Source: SIG565 sp045646145
GTDB taxonomy: Bacteria; Bacillota; Clostridia; Oscillospirales; Acutalibacteraceae
Assembly (NCBI GenBank): GCA_045646145.1
Contig: JAZRKE010000078.1
Coordinates: forward strand, 1 to 61,725
Direction of reading: 5' to 3'
DNA length: 61,725 bases
This document shows positions 25,635 to 32,434 of the stretch, piece by piece. How positions within the stretch are numbered: position 1 is the first letter of the stretch; each line of letters opens with the position of its first letter. The notes under the pieces are model-generated. The model saw nothing but the letters and a program-made list of their open reading frames with translations, was not told where the DNA came from and did no database searches. A program made the position numbers and the translations under genes.

Positions 25635-25807
25635 TATATCATCAACGATAGCGTTGCTATCGTTGTATCTCATCAGTCCGTCAGGACTGTATATCATCAC
25701 GCGTAGCGTGTATAAATAAGAGCTTTCGCAATGATAATATACAAAGCGTTGCTTTGATGATATGCAATTCCTTGCGGAATTGATGATATACAACGGCTAT
25801 GCCGTTG
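25635..25807. repeat. Hairpin array 1 with 8-nt separators of opposing orientation
   Basis: Six clear palindromic hairpins of unrelated sequence: 25643-25665, 25674-25689, 25698-25710, 25742-25756, 25765-25782 and 25791-25807. Each has arms of 5-10 bp and loops of 3-4 nt, and each begins CA and ends TG. The separators are exactly 8 nt. To the left of the centre they read TATATCAT (or TATCTCAT). To the right they read ATGATATA (or ATGATATG), the reverse complement. The central 31 nt (25711-25741) hold a degenerate unit. No terminator T-run or protein coding is seen. Confidence 0.88.
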
Positions 25808-25841
25808 ATTTTATTTGTGATTTGTAGTATAATCATCACAA
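25805..25841 (+). promoter_or_regulatory. Promoter and palindromic operator of the four-helix-bundle gene
   Basis: TTGATT (25805-25810) overlaps the last hairpin of the array, with a 17-nt spacer and TATAAT (25828-25833). A palindrome with arms TTGTGAT (25815-25821) and ATCACAA (25835-25841) surrounds the -10 box, so repressor binding there would block transcription. Confidence 0.75.
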
Positions 25842-25854
25842 AGGAAGTGAGATT

Positions 25855-26199
25855 ATGCCCAAGAATTATTTGCTTGTATATTCAGAACAACTTGCAACGG
25901 ATATTGAATTGCTATGTAAAAACTTAAAAGCACCATCCAATACTGTTTTTCAAATTCGTAAAAGTTCGAGTAGTGTTTATGCAAATATTCGAGAGGCAAA
26001 TTACGGACAAAGTAAGGCGGATATGCTTTCTAAATTTGAGATTGCACTAAAAGAATTTAGCGAAACAGAAGGTTGGTTGCAGTTGTTATTCAATACTAAT
26101 GCAATTGATGAAGATACATATAAAAAACATAGAAATCTTTGTGGTCGCATTAGGCGAATATTAATATCGAGTTGTAAAACTTTGAAAGAAAAAGTTTAG
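25855..26199 (+). CDS. Four-helix-bundle protein (S23/Avd-like)
   Basis: A 114-residue, all-helical protein of the S23/TIGR02436 type. Characteristic segments are the N-terminal YLLVYSEQLATDIELLCK helix, QIRKSSSSVYANIREANYG (family motif xRxxxSVxxNIxEG-like) and FNTNAIDEDTYKKH. Relatives occur as ORFs in 23S rRNA intervening sequences and as the Avd accessory of diversity-generating retroelements, which binds nucleic acid. No reverse transcriptase is nearby. It is preceded by a hairpin array whose end overlaps its promoter, so array and protein may form one unit. Ribosome binding site AAGGAAGTGAG supports the start. Base composition is visibly more A/T-rich than the flanking genes, suggesting transfer. 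Confidence 0.87.
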   Translation: MPKNYLLVYSEQLATDIELLCKNLKAPSNTVFQIRKSSSSVYANIREANYGQSKADMLSKFEIALKEFSETEGWLQLLFNTNAIDEDTYKKHRNLCGRIRRILISSCKTLKEKV

Positions 26200-26222
26200 C
26201 TTTTAATAAAGGCGGTGATTCT

Positions 26223-27011
26223 ATGACTAAAAAAATAATGTCTTTAATTATAGTTATTTTAATACTTTTTTCATACTTAGGTCTTACTGCTTATGCAGAG
26301 AACGTTGAAGTTTCTAATAGTGTTCCCGTAATCACATTGCGCGCCGGAGGCGGTGGCGGCTCCGGTGGTGGCTCCGGCGGAGGAGGTGGTGGAAGTAGTG
26401 GAGGCGGTTCTTCACATCATTCCGGTACAGGACGTCAGCCAACACTATTTGAATCAATTATTCAATTTATTATGATGCCTTTTATATTGTTTTCATCCTC
26501 GATTGTTTTTTATGTTAAACTTACGAAGCGTTCAAGGAAAGCAAAAAATTTGATGAAACAAATGATGCAAAGTGATAATGCTTGGAAATACAAAGATATT
26601 TCTTCCACAGTAAAAGAAAGTTTTATGGCCATTCAAACAGCGTGGTCCAATATGGATATGAGTTCTGCATCACAATATATGTCTGATGAATTATATGATA
26701 GTTTTCAAACAAAGGTAAATTGGATGTCTTATCGAAACGAAAAAAACATTTTGGAAAATATCCAATTAATTCAAGCTTTACCCGTTGCTGTGCACGATGA
26801 TTGCGATAATTCTCGCGATTACATATGGTTTTACATAAAAGGAAAAATGGTTGATTATATTATCGATACCAAAACTCAATTAAAAGTTAGCGGCAACACA
26901 TCAGCAACTTCTTTTGTCGAATACTGGCAATTCACAAGAAAAGAAAACAATTGGGTTTTAAATAAAATTTTACAAAAAAACGAATCAGATCAAATTCCGT
27001 TTACCGAATAA
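26223..27011 (+). CDS. Gly-rich, membrane-anchored Tim44-like protein
   Basis: A 262-residue protein with an N-terminal signal sequence (about residues 1-26, ending AYA), a loop of almost pure Gly/Ser (residues ~40-70, RAGGGGGSGGG...), a transmembrane helix (~78-100) and a C-terminal alpha/beta domain with SFMAIQTAWSNMDMSSASQ and MSDELYDSFQ, typical of Tim44-like domains. Bacterial members are often found near membrane and phage-shock-type genes, and their role is not established. It follows the four-helix-bundle gene by 23 nt in the same A/T-rich style and has GGCGGTGAT as ribosome binding site, so the two are probably co-transcribed. Confidence 0.8.
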   Translation: MTKKIMSLIIVILILFSYLGLTAYAENVEVSNSVPVITLRAGGGGGSGGGSGGGGGGSSGGGSSHHSGTGRQPTLFESIIQFIMMPFILFSSSIVFYVKLTKRSRKAKNLMKQMMQSDNAWKYKDISSTVKESFMAIQTAWSNMDMSSASQYMSDELYDSFQTKVNWMSYRNEKNILENIQLIQALPVAVHDDCDNSRDYIWFYIKGKMVDYIIDTKTQLKVSGNTSATSFVEYWQFTRKENNWVLNKILQKNESDQIPFTE

Positions 27012-27016
27012 ACGTT

Positions 27017-27043
27017 GGCATCATAATGATTCGCAACAGCCAA
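27017..27043 (+). repeat. Island boundary repeat, copy A
   Basis: GGCATCATAATGATTCGCAA plus CAGCCAA. It matches 27497-27523 at about 21 of 25 positions. Each copy immediately precedes a terminator-like hairpin. The repeat lies 6 nt after the Tim44-like stop. Confidence 0.6.
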
Positions 27044-27044
27044 T

Positions 27045-27076
27045 AAAAAGACGATTGCTTCCGCAATCGTCTTTTT
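27045..27076 (+). terminator. Terminator after the Tim44-like gene
   Basis: GACGATTGC-TTCC-GCAATCGTC (27050-27071) followed by TTTTTC, with a complementary A run in front, so it can act in both directions. Confidence 0.9.
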
Positions 27077-27078
27077 CA

Positions 27079-27155
27079 GTTATATTCGCCTTCGGCGAGT
27101 GATATTGCTTCGCAGTGATATTCGGCTAACACCGAGTGATATTGGGCTTCGCCCA
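27079..27155. repeat. Hairpin array 2
   Basis: Four small hairpins (CGCC-TTC-GGCG at 27087-27097, GC-TTC-GC at 27107-27113, CGG-CTAACA-CCG at 27123-27134, GGGC-TTC-GCCC at 27144-27154) separated by the 9-nt unit AGTGATATT, three times perfect and once as AGTTATATT. The separator resembles the ATGATATA unit of array 1. The array runs directly into the truncated barstar sequence. Confidence 0.8.
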
Positions 27156-27156
27156 G

Positions 27157-27348
27157 TTTTATGGCGAAAATTGGGACGCTCTTTGGGATTGTCTCAGATA
27201 TTTATTTGATGATGAAAAATATATTGTTGAAGTGCACAATTTGAATTCATTAGATAAAAAGTTGAAAGAAGAATGCAAACTGATGTTAGAAGTTTTTGAT
27301 GACGTGCATAACGAAACTCCAAATTTTGAGTATAAAATCATATCATAA
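27157..27348 (+). pseudogene. 5'-truncated barstar-family gene
   Basis: The frame encodes FYGENWDALWDCLRYLF, then an acidic/hydrophobic stretch and LMLEVFDDVHNETPNFEY, matching the C-terminal two thirds of barstar-family ribonuclease inhibitors (the conserved YGxNxDALWDCL helix binds the toxin active site). The first ~28 residues, including the first beta strand, are missing. In their place is hairpin array 2. A GTG inside the last separator could start a short fused ORF but no ribosome binding site is seen. It is probably the remnant of an immunity gene. No matching ribonuclease toxin is found nearby. Confidence 0.78.
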
Positions 27349-27496
27349 AATTTGCTTATCAAATGTTGCGAGGGTTCAAATCCCTACACCAAAAAAATTT
27401 TACATCTTTTTTGTAGTCACTTCACATAAAAAGATCCCGATCAGTAAGGTTAAAAAATATCGTTGGTTTGATTTGGTTAGATGCAAAGATGATAGC
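27349..27496. other. Non-coding stretch with a tRNA-3'-end-like remnant
   Basis: GAGGGTTCAAATCCCTACACCA at about 27370-27391 resembles a T-arm and CCA end, but the acceptor segment is too short for a real tRNA. The rest of 27349-27496 shows no gene. Confidence 0.35.
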
Positions 27497-27523
27497 GGCA
27501 TCTAAATGGTTCGTAACAGCCAA
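27497..27523 (+). repeat. Island boundary repeat, copy B
   Basis: GGCATCTAAATGGTTCGTAA plus CAGCCAA, the second copy of the motif at 27017, exactly 480 bp downstream. Between 27553 and the DUF1538 promoter at 27793 I see no gene or clear structure. Confidence 0.6.
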
Positions 27524-27556
27524 AAATCCTCGTTCGCAAGAACGGGGATTTTTACT
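27523..27556 (+). terminator. Terminator-like hairpin after boundary repeat B
   Basis: AATCCTCGTTC-GCAA-GAACGGGGATT (one T-G pair) followed by TTT, flanked by an A run. Confidence 0.8.
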
Positions 27557-27792
27557 TTTTCGCTCTTTATTCTGTCCGAAATTCTTGACAAGTTTCGTGG
27601 AATCCGTCAATGACAGAATATGACTTAAATTTATATGAGAGTGAATTCAAACGACCGAAACTATTTAAATAAAAACACTGCGTTAAGGCACCCTCTACGA
27701 AGAAGTGTGCTTCAGTTACACTTTTCCATAGCATCCCCTTCTATTTACTCAATTTCCGGTGAATAAAGTGTTAATTTTTTTGCCTTTCCCCT

Positions 27793-27820
27793 TTGCATAA
27801 AAAATTTTTTATGTTATACT
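27793..27820 (+). promoter_or_regulatory. Promoter of the DUF1538-PII operon
   Basis: TTGCAT (27793-27798), 16-nt spacer, TATACT (27815-27820). Confidence 0.7.
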
Positions 27821-27857
27821 GTAACTAATAAAGAAAATTTCAGGTAGGTGAAGCAAA

Positions 27858-29381
27858 TTGAAAGAATTGTGGGCGAAGATTCGGGAGGCATTGGTTTCGG
27901 CACTGCCGATTACTCTTATCGTTTATCTCGTCGCTCTACTTCCCGGCTTTTCCTTCAATCGTTGGGAGATGATTAGCTTTACGGTGGGCGCCGTACTGCT
28001 GATTCTGGGTATTGGTTTTTTCAATCTCGGAGCCGATATTGCTATGACCCCAATGGGTATACATGTAGGAGCAGGTCTTTCGCGACAAAAAGTAATCAGC
28101 CTATTGTTGGCGGTTTGTTTCGTGCTTGGTATGCTTATTACTATAGCAGAGCCCGATTTACAGGTTCTTGCCAATCAGGTAAGCTCTGTTATGAACGGAA
28201 AACTTTTAATATACGCGGTAGGCTTTGGCGTTGGCGCGTTTTTGATAATTGCTATTTTACGAATCGTATTTAATAGACGTCTTTCCAATATTTTAATGCT
28301 TTTTTATATGCTTTTGTTTGCTTTGGCATTAATATTATCGACAAACGGAAATATCGACCTTCTTCCTATGGCGTTCGACTCGGGCGGTGTTACCACAGGT
28401 CCCATTACTGTTCCCTTTATTATGGCATTGGGTGTGGGTATATCCAGTGTTTTGGGTAACCGACGCAGCCAAGAGAACAGCTTCGGTCTTGTAGCTCTTT
28501 GCTCAATAGGTCCGATTCTCGCTGTGCTTATGCTTGGAATATTTGCTCGGAATGATTTAAGTTATACCGTAAACTATGGCTCAGTGGATACAGATATAAT
28601 AGGCGCATATCTTGAAAATGCTACCCATGTAGCTAAAGAGGTCGCCGTCGCTTTAGGTCTTATTGTAGCCTTCTTTTTGCTGTGCCAGATTTTCTTCTTA
28701 AAACTTCAGAAAAGGCAACTGCTGAAAATAGGAGTAGGCGTTGTATTCACATATATGGGCCTCATTCTGTTTTTAACAGGTGTTAATGTAGGCTATATGC
28801 CCATTGGCTATAAAATGGGTCTGCAGATGTCATCGCTACACCCCGCACTGCTTATAACACTTAGTCTTATAATGGGTGTTTTGGTTGTTATGGCAGAACC
28901 CGCAATACATGTGCTCAATGCTCAGGTAGAGGACATAACCGGCGGCTATATCAGCAAAAAATCAATGATGATAGGTCTGTGTGCGGGTGTGGGCGCCGCT
29001 ATTGCCCTTAGTGTGATACGTATTATTTTCGACTTTTCCTTAGTGTATTATATTATACCCGGTTATTTTATTTCATTGGCGCTATCCTTATTTGTTCCAC
29101 CCGTTTATACCGCAATTGCATTTGACTCGGGCGGTGTGGCAAGCGGCCCTATGACTTCGGGATTTATTCTACCATTTGCAATCGGCGTGTGTGTAGCATT
29201 GCAGGGCAAAGCCGCAGTGCTACGGGACGGCTTTGGTGTAGTGGCATTGGTTGCTATGGCACCCCTTATAACAATTCAGTTATTGGGCTTTAAGGCCATT
29301 GTGTCCAATAAGATTAAGGAAAGACGCGCAATGAAGCGAATCCTTCAGGCAGATGATGAGCATATCATCAATTTCATGTAA
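27858..29381 (+). CDS. DUF1538 tandem-repeat membrane transporter (UmpAB-like)
   Basis: A 507-residue integral membrane protein made of two homologous halves (about residues 1-245 and 250-500). Each half carries the same motifs: AEPDLQVLANQV versus AEPAIHVLNAQV, and AFDSGGVTTGPITVPF versus AFDSGGVASGPMTSGF. Each half has six or so hydrophobic segments. DUF1538 proteins (UmpA/UmpB) have been reported to act together as a Na+/H+ antiporter in a halophile; here the two are fused in one chain. The start is TTG with AGGTGA upstream. Two PII-like genes follow in the same operon, implying metabolite-gated transport. Confidence 0.87.
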   Translation: MKELWAKIREALVSALPITLIVYLVALLPGFSFNRWEMISFTVGAVLLILGIGFFNLGADIAMTPMGIHVGAGLSRQKVISLLLAVCFVLGMLITIAEPDLQVLANQVSSVMNGKLLIYAVGFGVGAFLIIAILRIVFNRRLSNILMLFYMLLFALALILSTNGNIDLLPMAFDSGGVTTGPITVPFIMALGVGISSVLGNRRSQENSFGLVALCSIGPILAVLMLGIFARNDLSYTVNYGSVDTDIIGAYLENATHVAKEVAVALGLIVAFFLLCQIFFLKLQKRQLLKIGVGVVFTYMGLILFLTGVNVGYMPIGYKMGLQMSSLHPALLITLSLIMGVLVVMAEPAIHVLNAQVEDITGGYISKKSMMIGLCAGVGAAIALSVIRIIFDFSLVYYIIPGYFISLALSLFVPPVYTAIAFDSGGVASGPMTSGFILPFAIGVCVALQGKAAVLRDGFGVVALVAMAPLITIQLLGFKAIVSNKIKERRAMKRILQADDEHIINFM

Positions 29382-29393
29382 GGAGATAGATCT

Positions 29394-29762
29394 ATGGCTA
29401 ATATAATTAATGAATCGGCTATTAAAAAACTAAAGCTGGTAATCACCGTAGTAGACCGTGCTAAAGCAGAGTTCTATCTGGATGTGTTCAGCCAGTTTGA
29501 AGTGAATTTCCAAATGGTAACAGGCGGTAAGGGTACTGCCCATTCTGATATAATTGAGATGCTGGGGCTTAATATCCACAAGGCGGTTATTATGAGTGTT
29601 GTGCGTGAAGACATGGTAGGTCCGATTATGAAGTGTCTTGAAGATAAATTTGAAACCATACGAAACGGTAAGGGTATTGCTATTGCTGTACCGCTGACAG
29701 GGGTTATCGGTGTTAATATGTATCAATTTCTGAGCAATAACAAACAGGGCAGGGAGGTTTAA
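29394..29762 (+). CDS. PII-like signalling protein, DUF1538-associated (first of pair)
   Basis: A 122-residue ferredoxin-like fold protein of the PII superfamily: KLKLVITVVDRAKAEFYLDV at the N-terminus, a T-loop-like VTGGKGTAHSDIIEMLGLN and VVREDMVGPIMKCLEDKF. The canonical uridylylated Tyr and GlnK-type T-loop are absent, so it probably senses a different ligand. It begins 12 nt after the transporter stop with a GGAGATAG ribosome binding site. Confidence 0.83.
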   Translation: MANIINESAIKKLKLVITVVDRAKAEFYLDVFSQFEVNFQMVTGGKGTAHSDIIEMLGLNIHKAVIMSVVREDMVGPIMKCLEDKFETIRNGKGIAIAVPLTGVIGVNMYQFLSNNKQGREV

Positions 29763-29764
29763 GT

Positions 29765-30109
29765 ATGACTACAAATAATCATGAAGTAATTTTTGCTATC
29801 GTTAACGCAGGCTATGCAGAGGATGCTATGTATGTAGCCCGTGAGGAAGGTGCGCGCGGCGGTACAATTATAAACGGACGCGGTGTTGCCAGAGAAAGCG
29901 AGGCAACCTTTTTCGGAATCACCATTCATGCTGATAAAGAGATACTTATGATGGTGGTTGAAAAGGATATTCGCGATCAGGTGCTCCATGCGTTGTATAA
30001 AAGAATGGGTATGCAGCAGAAGGCTCAAGGTATTGTATTTTCCCTGCCTGTTTCGGACGTAGCAGGTCTTGCAGCGGCACCTGAAAATTCTGAAAATACA
30101 AAAGTATAA
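29765..30109 (+). CDS. PII-like nitrogen regulator family protein (second of pair)
   Basis: A 114-residue PII-family protein: VIFAIVNAGYAEDAMYVARE, the T-loop base GARGGTIINGRG and the B-loop-like KEILMMVVEKDI, with a C-terminal GIVFSLPVSDVAGL. It begins 2 nt after the first PII-like gene. Closer to classical PII than its partner, but it also lacks a clear modification Tyr. The pair probably forms hetero- or homotrimers that gate the DUF1538 transporter. This is inference from operon structure. Confidence 0.86.
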   Translation: MTTNNHEVIFAIVNAGYAEDAMYVAREEGARGGTIINGRGVARESEATFFGITIHADKEILMMVVEKDIRDQVLHALYKRMGMQQKAQGIVFSLPVSDVAGLAAAPENSENTKV

Positions 30110-30151
30110 ATTCAAAATCTTGCACCAAAAACTTAAAAGCAATAATATATG

Positions 30152-30184
30152 AAAATGAGCCCACTGCACAGTGGGCTCATTTTT
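30152..30184. terminator. Bidirectional terminator
   Basis: AAAATGAGCCCACTG and its complement form a long perfect stem followed by T runs on both strands, between the convergent PII and esterase genes. Confidence 0.93.
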
Positions 30185-30993
30185 TACATATCCTCTTTTC
30201 CGAAACGGCTGATCCATTCGGCCGCAAGCTCGGGCCATACTTTTGAATAGGCGTTTACCTGTCTTAGTCCGCCACCGTGGCCGCCCTCCTGGAAAACGTG
30301 CAGTTCACAGGGAATGTTGTTATCCCACATCGCATTTGCCAGAACTATCGAGTTGCCCTTGGGCACCAGACCGTCGTGAGCGCAGTGAAAAGTAAAACAG
30401 GGGCAGGTATCCTTATCCACCCTTTTTTCAATAGAGAATTCCTCCCGTTTTTCGTAATCCTCACCGAGTAAACACTCAAAAGAGCCTGCGTGCATTATAT
30501 TCTCATCGGTCGAGATTACAGGATAGCAAAGCACAGCGCCGTTTGGTTTATGACCCATTTTATCTATTTCATCATTATATATATTGCAGATATCGGGGAA
30601 GGTGGCGGTCATACCGCACAAATGTCCTCCTGCCGAAAAGCCTAATGTAAACACACGCTCGGGATTAATATTAAGTTCTTCAGCTTTATATCTTAAAATC
30701 TTTATGGCACGCTGAGCATCAAGCAAAGGCGCGGGATAGCGATAGGGCTCTACACGATAATTCACCACCGCCGCATGAAAGCCTTTTCCGTTAAAAAATT
30801 CCGCTACCGGTTTGCCCTCATTAATATTAGAGCGAAAAGAATAACCTCCTCCCGGGAAAATTACAACAACGGGTGCCGGTTCTTTTGTTTCTGCACAGTA
30901 AAACTCAATGGTGTTAATTCCATTGTTCTGTTCATTTTTTATTCCTTCATTGTATAAGGGAAATTCCTTATCCCAAATTTTAAAAATTTGCAT
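30184..30993 (-). CDS. Alpha/beta hydrolase, acetyl-xylan-esterase-like
   Basis: Predicted cytoplasmic carboxylesterase. The family features are the oxyanion-hole VIFPGGGYSFRS, the nucleophile elbow TLGFSAGGHLCG, and the acid/base in FHCAHDGLVP and FQEGGHGGGL, the arrangement of BD-FAE/Axe-type esterases that remove acetyl groups from sugars. No signal peptide. The start is the ATG reading MQIFKIWDKE because GGAGG lies 8 nt upstream; the longer frame overlaps the divergent ABC gene's leader. It is divergent to a sugar importer, consistent with carbohydrate de-esterification. Confidence 0.85.
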   Translation of the reverse strand: MQIFKIWDKEFPLYNEGIKNEQNNGINTIEFYCAETKEPAPVVVIFPGGGYSFRSNINEGKPVAEFFNGKGFHAAVVNYRVEPYRYPAPLLDAQRAIKILRYKAEELNINPERVFTLGFSAGGHLCGMTATFPDICNIYNDEIDKMGHKPNGAVLCYPVISTDENIMHAGSFECLLGEDYEKREEFSIEKRVDKDTCPCFTFHCAHDGLVPKGNSIVLANAMWDNNIPCELHVFQEGGHGGGLRQVNAYSKVWPELAAEWISRFGKEDM

Positions 30994-31096
30994 TTTTACC
31001 GCCTCCGCAATTATATTACTATGCTTTTTGAGTTTTTTCAATAGTTTTTGCATTTTTAAAATAATTTTGTCCACAATAAAATCGGAGGTAATTTTT

Positions 31097-32434
31097 ATGA
31101 AAAGAAATTTTTCCCTATTTTGTGTTTTAACACTTATTCTTTCAACATCAGTTTTTTTTGCAGGATGTATGGCTAAGAATGAAGCCCAAGTTTACTACCT
31201 TAATTTTAAGCCTGAATCCGCCAAGGTGTACGAAGAAATTGCCAAGGCGTATGAAGAAGAAACAGGTATACGCCTAAAGGTTGTTACAGCTGCGGCGGGA
31301 ACCTATGAGCAGACCTTAAAAAGCGAAATAGCCAAAAAGGACGCTCCCACCATTTTTCAGGTGAACGGACCTATCGGCTTTAACGAATGGCGCGATTATT
31401 GTATGGACCTAAAAAACACCCGCCTTTATTCGATTTTAAGCGATAAAAGCCTTGCCATAACCGAGGGGGACGGCGTGTATGCAATACCCTATGTGGTTGA
31501 GGGGTATGGAATTATCTATAATTCCGAAATTCTTGACAGGTATTTCACGCTCGATAACCGCCAGAAAAAGGTTAATTCCGCCGACGAAATTGATTCCTTC
31601 AGTCAACTTAAAACCGTTGTTGAGGATATGACGGCGCATAAAGGAGAACTAGGTATTCAGGGCGTTTTCGGCTCGACTTCCCTTTCAAGTGGCGAGGACT
31701 GGCGTTGGCAAACCCACCTTATGAACATCCCGCTTTATCATGAATTTAATGAAAATAAAAACTATTCCGACCCGACTTTAGCAGGGCTTAACACCACCGA
31801 CATTACCTTTAAGTACTCGCAAAACTATAAAAATATTTTTGACCTTTATATCAACAATTCCGCAACTGATAAAGGGCTTTTAGGCTCAAAATCGGTTGCC
31901 GATTCGATGGCTGAATTTGCAATGGGACAGGTTGCAATGATTCAGAACGGTAACTGGGCGTGGTCGCAGATTTCGGAGGTACAGGGTAACACCGTTAAAG
32001 CTGAAAATATTAAGTTTTTACCCATTTATACCGGTACCGACGATGAGGACGAGCAGGGGCTGTGCGTTGGCACCGAAAACTACCTTGCAATAAACTCAAA
32101 GGCATCGCCCGAACAGCAGCAAGCAGCAGCAGATTTTCTTGCATGGCTCTTTACAAGTGAAAAGGGCAAAAGCTATGTTACAAACAATCTGGGCTTTTTA
32201 ACACCCTTTAACACCTTTTCTGAGGATGAGCAGCCCAATGACCCGTTAGCACGTGAACTTATCCGCTATATGAACAGCGACAAGGTAACCTCTATCCCCT
32301 GGATATTTACAAGCTTCCCGAGCGAAAACTTTAAGTCTGAACTCGGTAACCTACTGCTCGGCTATGCTCAAGGGTCTAAAACCTTTGACGAGGTTAAAAA
32401 CGGAACAATAGATTTGTGGAAGAGGGAAAGGTAA
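31097..32434 (+). CDS. ABC sugar transporter substrate-binding lipoprotein
   Basis: Family 1 extracellular solute-binding protein. The lipoprotein signal peptide ends FFAGC, the mature part has YYLNFKPESAKVYEEIAKAY and APTIFQVNGPIGFNEW, and the hinge-side IQNGNWAWSQI is typical for oligosaccharide receptors. 445 residues is normal. The start ATG has a GGAGGT site 7 nt upstream. An upstream in-frame region overlaps the divergent esterase and is not coding. It directly abuts the first permease (1 nt). Confidence 0.93.
   Translation: MKRNFSLFCVLTLILSTSVFFAGCMAKNEAQVYYLNFKPESAKVYEEIAKAYEEETGIRLKVVTAAAGTYEQTLKSEIAKKDAPTIFQVNGPIGFNEWRDYCMDLKNTRLYSILSDKSLAITEGDGVYAIPYVVEGYGIIYNSEILDRYFTLDNRQKKVNSADEIDSFSQLKTVVEDMTAHKGELGIQGVFGSTSLSSGEDWRWQTHLMNIPLYHEFNENKNYSDPTLAGLNTTDITFKYSQNYKNIFDLYINNSATDKGLLGSKSVADSMAEFAMGQVAMIQNGNWAWSQISEVQGNTVKAENIKFLPIYTGTDDEDEQGLCVGTENYLAINSKASPEQQQAAADFLAWLFTSEKGKSYVTNNLGFLTPFNTFSEDEQPNDPLARELIRYMNSDKVTSIPWIFTSFPSENFKSELGNLLLGYAQGSKTFDEVKNGTIDLWKRER

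Noticed and set aside
25635..25807. Array 1 as a CRISPR array
   Set aside because: The invariant parts are only 8 nt, the variable parts are palindromes of unequal length, and no cas gene is present.
27370..27391. A third tRNA gene
   Set aside because: Only a T-arm-like stem plus CCA is visible, with no anticodon arm or acceptor stem; kept as a possible remnant.
30908..31096. In-frame upstream extension of the ABC binding-protein gene
   Set aside because: It overlaps the divergent esterase gene and lacks a ribosome binding site; the signal peptide starts at 31097.
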